From Cytophagales bacterium (GTDB lineage Bacteria; Bacteroidota; Bacteroidia; Cytophagales; Cyclobacteriaceae): 64,000 bases of DNA. Each line of letters begins with the position of its first letter. Position 1 is the first letter of the stretch. Positions 26,056 to 33,811 of this stretch are shown one piece after another. Both the position numbers and the translations under genes were made by a program. Location of the stretch: assembly GCA_022360055.1 (NCBI GenBank), contig JAKSDO010000156.1, forward strand, positions 1 through 64,000, in the 5' to 3' direction. The notes beneath the pieces are model-generated. The model ran no database searches and was not told the origin of the DNA. It saw only the letters and a list, made by a program, of their open reading frames with translations.

Positions 26056-27060
26056 ATGGATATTAATATTTTAGCGATTGAATCTTCCTGCGACGAAACT
26101 TCCGCGTCTGTAATACATAACGGAAAAGTCCTCAATAATATCATAGCTACTCAAACGGTTCATGAAAATTATGGTGGAGTTGTACCTGAGCTGGCGTCAC
26201 GCGCACACCAGCAGAATATAATTCCTATCATTGATCAAGCGCTTAACCATGCAAATATAGCAAAAACCTCTCTTAATGCAGTGGCATTTACCCAGGGTCC
26301 GGGATTACTTGGGGCCTTATTGGTCGGAGCTTCATTCGCAAAGTCATTTGCAATGGCCATGGACATTCCGCTGATTGGAGTGAATCATATGCAGGCGCAC
26401 ATACTTGCTCATTTCATCGATGATCCGAGACCGGATTTTCCATTTCTTTGCCTGACCGTAAGCGGAGGCCATACTCAGATCGTTTTGGTAAAAGATTATC
26501 TGGAAATGGAAATCCTGGGTGAAACGCTCGACGATGCCGTAGGTGAGGCATTTGACAAATCCGCAAAACTGCTCGGACTTCCGTATCCGGGAGGACCTCT
26601 AATTGATAACTATGCCCAAACCGGTAACCCAGATGCTTTTGCCTTCCCGGAGACCAGCACACCGGGGTTTAACTATTCGTTCAGTGGAATTAAAACGGCA
26701 ATTCTGTACTTTCTGCGGGACCGGGTGAAAGATAATCCGGATTTTATTCGGGAAAATTTGAATGATATATGCGCCTCCGTACAGCGGAAACTCATTGATA
26801 TGCTTATGAATAAACTCCGGAAAGCAGCTAAAAAACATCGCATAAATCATGTGGCGATTTCAGGAGGCGTTTCGGCCAATAGTGAACTTCGAAACCGACT
26901 TGATGAAGAAGGTATAAAGCAGGGGTGGACCACCTATATCCCGGATTTTGAATACTGCACGGATAATGCCGGTATGATTGCCATAGCCGCTCATTATAAA
27001 TATTTGGCAAAGGATTTTACCTCACTGCACGCAATTCCACAGCCGAGGATGAAATTTTAA
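26056..27060 (+). CDS. tsaD: tRNA N6-adenosine threonylcarbamoyltransferase TsaD
   Basis: Catalytic subunit for t6A37 modification of ANN-decoding tRNAs; transfers threonylcarbamoyl from TC-AMP. About 334 aa from the ATG at 26056 (MDINILAIESSCDETSAS). The longer frame from 26023 would overlap tamB and is not supported by family length. Motifs: AIESSCDETS, GGVVPELASRAH, GPGLLGALLVGASFAK, the metal-binding NHMQAHILAHF, LTVSGGHTQI and AISGGVSANSELR with CTDNAGMIA near the C-terminus. Divergent from tamB. Confidence 0.97.
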   Translation: MDINILAIESSCDETSASVIHNGKVLNNIIATQTVHENYGGVVPELASRAHQQNIIPIIDQALNHANIAKTSLNAVAFTQGPGLLGALLVGASFAKSFAMAMDIPLIGVNHMQAHILAHFIDDPRPDFPFLCLTVSGGHTQIVLVKDYLEMEILGETLDDAVGEAFDKSAKLLGLPYPGGPLIDNYAQTGNPDAFAFPETSTPGFNYSFSGIKTAILYFLRDRVKDNPDFIRENLNDICASVQRKLIDMLMNKLRKAAKKHRINHVAISGGVSANSELRNRLDEEGIKQGWTTYIPDFEYCTDNAGMIAIAAHYKYLAKDFTSLHAIPQPRMKF

Positions 27061-27346
27061 GAAAATGCTTTGTAAATGGCGATCTGCTTTTTTGTCTTGT
27101 GACGCATGCAGGATATTTCCAAAATTGCTATAGATACGTTTGACGGCATGTTCCCAGGGGCATTCCCTCACGGCCGAATTTTATCCGGCTGACAATTCAC
27201 AAATTATCCCGCACATAAAACGGATGCATTTTGATATTATTTGCCTATTCCTGTTCACAAGGTGAGAATTCAGAATTCCTTCAGATTTCCTACAAATTCT
27301 AAACAAAATCGGATTGTTCCTTTGTTATTCAAATTAGAGGAAATTC

Positions 27347-29749
27347 ATGAAGCAGATAATCATTATCTTAAGTTGTACAATTATTCCCATATTCAGTTCA
27401 CTGGGAGAAAATGTTTCGGGAAATGTGAGAGGGACGATCATCGACCAGGAAACAAACGAACCACTCGAATATGTTTCCATAGCCATATTTAAAGCATCGG
27501 ACAAAGAATTGATCACAGGGACCATCTCCCAGAAGGACGGGAGATTCAGCATTAAAGGATTGGGACATGGCGCGTATTATATTGAAGTATCTTTCATCGG
27601 GTACGACAAAATAACCCTGGATGATGTTCAAATTGCGGCGGAGCGGTCGCATATAGATCTGGGCAACATTATCCTTCCCCGTTCCGTCGAACAACTCCGG
27701 GAGGTCGAGATTGTCGCGGATGAAATGTCGGTGGAATATAAAATTGACCGAAAGGTGGTTAATGTAGGTCAGCAGCTTACGGCCGCCTCAGGCAATGCGG
27801 TAGATATTTTGGAGAATCTTCCTTCGATAACCGTAGATGTCGAAGGAAACGTAGCCTTGCGCGGGAGCACCGGATTTATGGTATTGATCGATGGACGGCC
27901 CACAGTTTTGGAATCATCGGAAGCATTGCAGCAGATTCCGGCAAACACCATCGAAAATATTGAGATCATCACGAACCCATCCGCAAAATACAATCCGGAT
28001 GGCACTGCCGGAATAATCAATGTAATTACCAAAAAAAACAAACTTAAAGGATTAACGGGAACGGCAAATCTGAATTATGGAAATTTTAACCGCTATGGGG
28101 GTGGTATATTGTTGAATTATACCAAAAAGAAATGGAGTGTTTTTTTTGGGGCCGATTATAATAATAGAGAAAGCCCGGGACAGGAATTCAATGAACGGAT
28201 CACCCAAAAGGATGACACCACGTTCTTTACGCGGTCCCGAGGACCGGAGAACCGCAAGCGAAATTTTTGGGTGCTCAGAGGAGGAATTGGATATAACATA
28301 AGTGAAAGGGATATTTTAAATTTCGAGTATAATTATGGTTTTGGAAAATATGAGCGGAGTTCTGATCAGGATTACGAGGAAGGTATTCTGCCGGAAGGAT
28401 CGTTCAATGAATATACGAGCTATCAGTTCGGTTGGAGGTCCGGGCATTTTTACTCACTCAATACGTCTTTTCAGCATGATTTTGCCGGCAAAAACCATAA
28501 TATAGTTGCTCAGCTTCAATACAGGTCCAGAGAAGGAGACGACACATCAATCAATCAGCTTTTTGATGCCAATGATGATATAACCAGCGGTCAGCTAAAT
28601 ACCGAAGCCGGACCGGGAGCGGTGCTTCAGGCAAATCTTGACTACACGCGGCCTGTTGGCGAAATGAATAAGCTGGAGGTCGGCTATCAAAGCAGAATCG
28701 GAAGGAGCAACGATGCTACCGAATTGTATTGGTACAATACAGCCGACGGCGATTTTGAGCTTCAGCCGGAATACAGCAATGATACGGAATACAGCAGAGA
28801 CATTCATTCATTATACGGCATTTATGGCGGAGAGAAGGGAAATTTCGGATATCAACTGGGGCTTAGGGGAGCGTATACCTATAGAGTGATCAACTCTGTT
28901 AAAATCGATGGGGATTTTGTGATCGACCGTCTGGATTATTTTCCAACGTTTCATTCTTCCTACAAACTGCCGGCAGAGCAGCAGGTGATGGCCAGTTATT
29001 CCAGGAGAATTGAGCGGCCAAGGTCCTATTATCTCGAGCCTTTCATCACCTGGTCGGATGCTTTTAACGTCAGGCAGGGAAACCCGGAATTGAAGCCCGA
29101 ATACATCGACGCGATGGAAGTGGCATACCTTAAAGGAATTGGCAATCACTCCTTATCATTTGAAGGGTATTACAGGATTACCAACAACAAGGTAGAGCGG
29201 ATTCGAAGTGTGTATCAGGAAAATGTCATGCTATCCCGGCCGGAAAATGTCGGACGTGATTACGCGCTGGGATTAGAAATGGTTTTCAGCCTGAATTTCC
29301 TTAAATGGTGGAAAATGGACCTTTCGGGAAATCTATACGATTACCAATTGAGAGGGCGCCTGGAGGAGCAGAATTTTGACCGGCAAAGCTTAAACTGGAA
29401 TACGCGGTTGAGCAATACTTTTCGTTTTTTTGAGGGCAATCGAATTCAGTTAAACTCCAGGTACAATAGCGAAACGGTCACTGCCCAGGGAAAGCGAGGT
29501 GATTACTGGACGGCAGACCTAGCAATCAGCCAGGAATTTTGGAAAAAGCAAATGACCGGAATATTGCAGGTAAGGGATATGTTTGGCCGGGTAATTCGAC
29601 AGCAGACGTCTTCCGGCGTTGATTTTTACTCCTATGGCGAAGATTACAACAAAGCGCCGCAAATATCACTGACGATAAACTACAGATTTAACAATTACAA
29701 GAGTAAAAACAAAAGAGACCGCAGCGAAGGAACAGATGATGAATTTTGA
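27347..29749 (+). CDS. TonB-dependent receptor / outer membrane beta-barrel family protein
   Basis: 800-aa outer membrane protein with a signal peptide (MKQIIIILSCTIIPIFSSLG), an N-terminal carboxypeptidase-regulatory-like domain (GNVRGTIIDQETNEPLEYVSI, residues about 25-110), a TonB plug (AVDILENLPSITVDVEGNVALRGSTGFMVLIDGRP) and a C-terminal barrel ending in YRFNNYKSKNKRDRSEGTDDEF. The plug and barrel match the OMP_b-brl_3 group rather than SusC. No SusD partner follows. The substrate is unknown. It stands alone, with a 286-bp upstream gap in which I see no clear promoter. Confidence 0.9.
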   Translation: MKQIIIILSCTIIPIFSSLGENVSGNVRGTIIDQETNEPLEYVSIAIFKASDKELITGTISQKDGRFSIKGLGHGAYYIEVSFIGYDKITLDDVQIAAERSHIDLGNIILPRSVEQLREVEIVADEMSVEYKIDRKVVNVGQQLTAASGNAVDILENLPSITVDVEGNVALRGSTGFMVLIDGRPTVLESSEALQQIPANTIENIEIITNPSAKYNPDGTAGIINVITKKNKLKGLTGTANLNYGNFNRYGGGILLNYTKKKWSVFFGADYNNRESPGQEFNERITQKDDTTFFTRSRGPENRKRNFWVLRGGIGYNISERDILNFEYNYGFGKYERSSDQDYEEGILPEGSFNEYTSYQFGWRSGHFYSLNTSFQHDFAGKNHNIVAQLQYRSREGDDTSINQLFDANDDITSGQLNTEAGPGAVLQANLDYTRPVGEMNKLEVGYQSRIGRSNDATELYWYNTADGDFELQPEYSNDTEYSRDIHSLYGIYGGEKGNFGYQLGLRGAYTYRVINSVKIDGDFVIDRLDYFPTFHSSYKLPAEQQVMASYSRRIERPRSYYLEPFITWSDAFNVRQGNPELKPEYIDAMEVAYLKGIGNHSLSFEGYYRITNNKVERIRSVYQENVMLSRPENVGRDYALGLEMVFSLNFLKWWKMDLSGNLYDYQLRGRLEEQNFDRQSLNWNTRLSNTFRFFEGNRIQLNSRYNSETVTAQGKRGDYWTADLAISQEFWKKQMTGILQVRDMFGRVIRQQTSSGVDFYSYGEDYNKAPQISLTINYRFNNYKSKNKRDRSEGTDDEF

Positions 29750-29859
29750 TCGGCGATTCCGGCCGGCCTCGGAACACACATAGCCGCTGCATTGACTTTG
29801 ATTCAAGGTCGGTTATTTTCTTATCCTTTGCCTGAGATTTATCAAAGGAAAAAGGATTT

Positions 29860-31617
29860 TTATTCCAAAACCTTCAGCTCGATCCAATAATTCCGTTCTT
29901 CGGTTGCCCGGTCTACCACCCAGTCGGATCCGTATCCTTTAGCTTCGAGAAGATGTGACGGCACCCCTGCTGCGATCAATTTATTCATTACGGCTTCGGC
30001 TTGTTTTTGGGTACGGTCGTTGTGATAGGTGTAGCTCACCTTCATGTATGAGACGGTGCTGTCCGTTTCTTCAAATAACCTGTAGCCGGCGCTCAGAATA
30101 GCATCTGCCGGGGAAGCGGCAAATGCTCCTTTACCTGCTATTTGTGTTGAATCATTCTCAGTTAAAACACCCTGGGTAATTTCGGAAACGGAGTCCCCGG
30201 TTTCCGAATGAAAATCGATTTTATCCGAAGCAACGTCCCATTTGCCCATTTGCCGGTACAAAGTATCAGCAATAATTTCCGTAAGGTCGTTCGAAGGAAT
30301 AGTATCCGTATAAACGGTGTCTATATATGTTGCGATTTCGATTCTGGTTCCCGGGTTTTTTTTGAGAAAACCAACAATCCGCTTTATTTCAATATCGGAT
30401 CTGTCCGACAATTCGGAGGTATAATTTTCGAAATGAATGGTTGACAACGGAAGGATTGATCCCCGGCGTAGAGCTATGAGTGCTATGGGGTATTCTTCCT
30501 TTCTGGATATGAGCATTTGCTCAAGGTCAAACATTTTAGAGGCATACGTATGCCCGCCTTTTTGAGGGAAGGCCGAGACGTCATAACAGGCGCCCTCCGG
30601 AAGAAATAGGGTGTAGCTGTTATCATTTCGATTCAATTTGGTGGTGGTATAAACTTCTCCCGTCGCGACGTCAAAAGCTTGGACAAGCACATCTTCATGG
30701 GGATTTTGTCCATCATCGTAAGTCACTTCGCCAGTGAGCATGAGTACTTTCCCCGGTCGGAATTCCTGCGGAATAATGGCTTTGTAAATATTGAACCGGT
30801 CTCTGTATTTCCCGGTAAAATAGATGATATCGCCTCTGGCCGGCACAGAAACAAACTCATCGTTTTCCGTGGTGTTTAAAAGAGATAAAGCTTTGGGATA
30901 CGTCCACGTTCCATTTTCTTTAGTGGTGGAATAAAGATCGAGCTTCCCTTTTCCTCCGGCTTTTCCGGAGGCAAAAATCAATGTTTTATTGTCAGCCATG
31001 ATCCTCGGCGTTGTTTCGTGATTTAAATTTATATCGTCGGGCAAAGCTTGAGGTTCTGACCATCTGGTCGATGAGAGTCGATGAGAAACAAAAATCCTGC
31101 AATTATTTTTTTGGGTATTATCCATCGACTCACATCGCATAAAATAAATCGATTTGCCGTCCGGACTCATCGATGGATTTCCCTCGTTGGTTGTGGAGTT
31201 TAAAGGTTTCCCCGGATTTTTTGGCCGGGACCAGTATTTGCCTTTCTTCTCGCTTATCCAGATGTCGTAATTGCCGATCGATGGCGTCCTGCGGGAGGAA
31301 AATACCACAAAATTTCCATCGTAACTTAGACAAAAACTTCCTACGTGATCCAGCCCGGGCCTGTTGATGCTTGGAACCGGCTCTGGATCCGCCCAGGTTT
31401 CTGCCCCTGTTTTGTAGGTATATTTAACTTCAAAGCCTTCCCCGTCCGTATAGTCGGTAAGGAAAATCATTTGGTTCCCATCTCCACTAAGAGATGGGAA
31501 AATATGAGAATGAGTCGGTACGTTTATGTTCCCGGCCAATCGTTTTTTAGGGATTTGTGCAATCGAAGCATTAAAAAATACGGCGGGAATAAGAAGAATA
31601 AGAAGATTTTTATTCAT
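29860..31617 (-). CDS. PD40 beta-propeller and OmpA-like domain protein
   Basis: About 585 aa from the ATG at 31617, chosen because it gives a clean signal peptide (MNKNLLILLIPAVFFNASIAQ); an ATG at 31626 is also possible. The N-terminal half has PD40/WD40-like repeats (FPSLSGDGNQMIFLTD, FCLSYDGNFVVFSSRR, PSMSPDGKSIYFMR, PRIMADNKTLIFASG). A carboxypeptidase-like domain follows (VLMLTGEVTYDDGQ). The C-terminal peptidoglycan-binding OmpA-like domain is unusual: after IHFENYTSELS...IEIATYID about 80 residues intervene before the second half (QAEAVMNKLIAAGVPSHLLE AKGYGSDW). Such proteins link the outer membrane with peptidoglycan and occur with gliding or secretion machinery, but no such genes are linked here. 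Confidence 0.88.
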   Translation of the reverse strand: MNKNLLILLIPAVFFNASIAQIPKKRLAGNINVPTHSHIFPSLSGDGNQMIFLTDYTDGEGFEVKYTYKTGAETWADPEPVPSINRPGLDHVGSFCLSYDGNFVVFSSRRTPSIGNYDIWISEKKGKYWSRPKNPGKPLNSTTNEGNPSMSPDGKSIYFMRCESMDNTQKNNCRIFVSHRLSSTRWSEPQALPDDINLNHETTPRIMADNKTLIFASGKAGGKGKLDLYSTTKENGTWTYPKALSLLNTTENDEFVSVPARGDIIYFTGKYRDRFNIYKAIIPQEFRPGKVLMLTGEVTYDDGQNPHEDVLVQAFDVATGEVYTTTKLNRNDNSYTLFLPEGACYDVSAFPQKGGHTYASKMFDLEQMLISRKEEYPIALIALRRGSILPLSTIHFENYTSELSDRSDIEIKRIVGFLKKNPGTRIEIATYIDTVYTDTIPSNDLTEIIADTLYRQMGKWDVASDKIDFHSETGDSVSEITQGVLTENDSTQIAGKGAFAASPADAILSAGYRLFEETDSTVSYMKVSYTYHNDRTQKQAEAVMNKLIAAGVPSHLLEAKGYGSDWVVDRATEERNYWIELKVLE

Positions 31618-31677
31618 GCAAGACATTTTTGTTAAGCGCTCAAGATAAAAATGAAATTTATGGTTGCAAAGCATCAA

Positions 31678-31900
31678 TCATGCCTATTGTTTATAATTAT
31701 TTCTCCATACAGGTAACTTTTGTTTCATTTTTGTAGCGAAGAAAAATTTTCAATGGAGATTTTTGGATTGGATTTGTGACGGCGATTGTATAATTTTCTC
31801 AATGACTTGCTCCTGAATTCGGAAGAACTTAAATTATACACATATGAAAGTCGATCTTTAGGAATTTTAGTCATAAATTAATACCTGTAAATCTACCGTA
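31678..31900. other. Upstream part of the 31678-32170 intergenic region
   Basis: A/T-rich sequence between the divergent OmpA-like gene and the repeat array. No reading frame or clear promoter was recognised; a promoter for the repeat array and barrel gene is expected here. Confidence 0.4.
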
Positions 31901-31969
31901 ATGAAACAGGCCATGCCTGAGCTAATTATTGAGATACACGAGATCATGATGATCAGCGGCACAAGGTGA
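31901..31969 (+). CDS. Possible 22-aa leader peptide inside module Y copy 2
   Basis: ATG to TGA, 23 codons; begins MKQAMPELIIEIHEIMM, ends ISGTR. Same length as the copy at 19035-19103. It shares the pattern MKxAxPExI...HE with the 30-aa frame at 51320-51412. Translation is unproven. Confidence 0.4.
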   Translation: MKQAMPELIIEIHEIMMISGTR

Positions 31970-31991
31970 GGTTTCTGCAAATTTTAAACAG
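31901..31991 (+). repeat. Repeat module Y, copy 2
   Basis: 91 bp, first unit of a Y-X-X series ending exactly at the ATG of the barrel gene. It begins ATGAAACAGGCC and ends AAATTTTAAACAG. Its counterpart is 19013-19103 on the other strand. Confidence 0.88.
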
Positions 31992-32081
31992 ATAAAACCG
32001 GCGTGGCCGGAGCAAATTCAAGACACATACGAGTAGGATCATATTTCTCTGTGCGTCAGCAAACTATAAAAATATAATGAA
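31992..32081 (+). repeat. Repeat module X, copy 2a
   Basis: 90 bp, tandem with copy 2b; from CCGGCG onward only three of 89 positions differ. Its start is ATAAAACC, a decayed ATGAAACC. The KPAWPEQIQDTYE frame is stopped by TAG. The hairpin segment is at 32022-32057. Confidence 0.9.
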
Positions 32082-32170
32082 ATGAACCGGCGTGGCCGGA
32101 GCAAATTCAGGACACACACGAGTAGGATTATATTTCTCTGTGCGTCAGCAAACTATAAAAATATAATGAA
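32082..32170 (+). repeat. Repeat module X, copy 2b
   Basis: 89 bp, tandem copy of 31992-32081, ending AAAAATATAATGAA directly before the barrel-gene ATG. It starts ATGAACCGG, one A shorter than the intact form, which shifts the frame. The hairpin segment is at 32111-32146. Confidence 0.9.
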
Positions 32171-32174
32171 ATGA
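32082..32174 (+). CDS. Possible 30-aa upstream ORF overlapping the barrel gene start
   Basis: ATG at 32082 to TGA at 32172-32174, whose ATGA overlaps the start codon at 32171. Because of the lost A it reads a different frame (MNRRGRSKFRTHTSRIIFLC...) than the 51320-51412 copy, yet has the same length. It may couple translation into the barrel gene. The peptide itself is unlikely to be conserved. Confidence 0.3.
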   Translation: MNRRGRSKFRTHTSRIIFLCASANYKNIMK

Positions 32175-32827
32175 AACGATCTTTCTGCGCAACATGTTTA
32201 ATTATGTTGCTTTTTGCCATCGAAGGCCGGTCTCAGGGCAGCTTACTTGAAGACGGCTTTAGTTTAAAATTCTCTGTTGGATTTCCGCCGTCTCAGTATG
32301 GGTTTGATGGAGAATTACCTCTTCCAAAAGAATTGGAACTGGAGACCACTTTTGGATTGGAGATCGGAAATCAATGGTATTTTTATAATTCCGGACATTT
32401 TGGCGTCGGTTTGGATATCAACTGGTTTGATGTGGTTTATGGAAGAGCTAAATTGAATAATCCTTTAACCGGGACCATCAATAGAATTACGCTCGAAGGA
32501 TCTTTTATCGAGTTTGGCCCGGTTGCGACGTATGCGATTAATGATTTATTCGCAATTGAGGGGTATTATAATCTACGACCAACCTACATGGTCACCTACT
32601 ATTGGGAAAACACCGACGATTACGTTCTGGTCAGGAATTTTAATTTTCTTCATGGATTTGGGATCGGAGTCCGGCTCAAATTTTTCTATATCGGTTATGA
32701 GGCCACTTTCGGAAACATCGACGGGAATGTAAGTGCTGACGGTGAATTTGAAGATTTTGAGTTATTATTTGATGAACAGCGCATGAGCGGCAGCAATTCA
32801 AAGTTGATTATTGGATTTCAGTTTTAG
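32171..32827 (+). CDS. Outer membrane beta-barrel protein, hypothetical
   Basis: 218-aa protein with a signal peptide (MKRSFCATCLIMLLFAIEGRSQ) and alternating amphipathic strands rich in Gly/Phe/Tyr (FGLEIGNQWYFYNSGHFGVGLDINWF, FGIGVRLKFFYIGYEATFGNI), ending in Phe (KLIIGFQF) as outer-membrane barrels do. It fits an eight-stranded OmpX/porin-like fold; function unknown. The 270 bp before its start are three repeat modules (31901-32170), so its translation initiation region is repeat-derived. Confidence 0.8.
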   Translation: MKRSFCATCLIMLLFAIEGRSQGSLLEDGFSLKFSVGFPPSQYGFDGELPLPKELELETTFGLEIGNQWYFYNSGHFGVGLDINWFDVVYGRAKLNNPLTGTINRITLEGSFIEFGPVATYAINDLFAIEGYYNLRPTYMVTYYWENTDDYVLVRNFNFLHGFGIGVRLKFFYIGYEATFGNIDGNVSADGEFEDFELLFDEQRMSGSNSKLIIGFQF

Positions 32828-32954
32828 CGGAACGGTCGACAGCAAATCACCGCAAATCATGGTCCAATGCCAACCCTTGTGCAACTCCGTTTGCATGGTC
32901 GTAGAAACCCGGTCTTTGTCAGAGCACGAAAACCGAAAGCACTGACCGAAATGA

Positions 32955-33434
32955 TTAACCTTGTTTGTGCCAGTTTGTACGGTTTACATCCTGAATAGCT
33001 CTCAATATGTCTCTCCGGCTTATCTGCCCTTTCAATTTACCGTTGTCATCGATCACCAGTAATCGCTTATAGTTGGATTTTAGGAATACGTTGGCGGCAT
33101 CGACAATATCGGCGGAGATATGTATGGTTTGGTAGATGTCGGTCATATAGGATTTTACTTGTTTCTTTCTGATCGGAACATTGTGATATACGCTGTCTAC
33201 CAGCGTACGAAGGCAGTCTTTATCATCAATTACGCCAACAATTTCATTATTCTTGTTGAGCACCGGGGCTCCCGAGATCCTTTTTTCGAGGAGGGTATTG
33301 ATCACTTCCGTGAGCTCGGACTGTGCAGAAAAAGTAATGAGGTTTTTGGCCATATATTTTGTGATTGGGTCATATTTTTTTACGGATAAGGCCGGATCGC
33401 TGCGCTTCTTTTCAAGATTTGGCTTAAAGTTCAT
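32955..33434 (-). CDS. CBS-domain pair protein
   Basis: 159-aa soluble protein with two CBS domains (residues about 25-80: MAKNLITFSAQSELTEVINTLLEKRISGAPVLNKNNEIVGVIDDKDCLR; and about 90-150: MTDIYQTIHISADIVDAANVFLKSNYKRLLVIDDNGKLKGQISRRDILRAI). A Bateman module of this kind binds adenine nucleotides and works as a regulatory partner or sensor. No effector domain is fused, and neighbours do not suggest a target. Monocistronic. Confidence 0.9.
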   Translation of the reverse strand: MNFKPNLEKKRSDPALSVKKYDPITKYMAKNLITFSAQSELTEVINTLLEKRISGAPVLNKNNEIVGVIDDKDCLRTLVDSVYHNVPIRKKQVKSYMTDIYQTIHISADIVDAANVFLKSNYKRLLVIDDNGKLKGQISRRDILRAIQDVNRTNWHKQG

Positions 33435-33811
33435 AGCTGGTAAAATTAGATGTACACTCCTAAAACTTGGTCATAAATTAAATCGTCAACCAAATAATAT
33501 AAAGAAATTCTACCTTAAATGCTATTAATTTAGGGTGAAAATAATATTAACAAATAGCTGATGCCGGTGGATGGGAAATGTTTGTCTGCCTGTAAAACAC
33601 AGTGCAGCTTCAAGGATTTGGCGATCTGCATGCGCTTTATTGTCCGGAGGCCCGGATTCATCTCAACCGTCAAAATTCGGGGACCATCCTTGTACTGCAG
33701 CGATTTTGCCTCCCACGATGAGGCGGAAAAATCAATCCTGCCGATGAGTAGGCACTCCGGACTTCAGCGATTGTGTAAAATAACCCGGAAAGTGTTGGCT
33801 GCTTCAAATGT
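33435..33811. other. Intergenic region with an unassigned open frame
   Basis: 377 bp between the CBS gene and the TolC gene. On the minus strand 33543-33765 is open from a stop to a stop (SLQYKDGPRILTVEMNPG, RTIKRMQIAKSLKLHC) but lacks a good start and matches no family I know. It may be a gene remnant or a dispersed intergenic element. The 89-codon plus-strand frame 33561-33830 is even less convincing. Confidence 0.35.

Noticed and set aside
29815-29865. TCCTTTG...CAAAGGA inverted repeat as a terminator between convergent genes.
   Set aside because: Short stem and no adjacent T tract on either strand.
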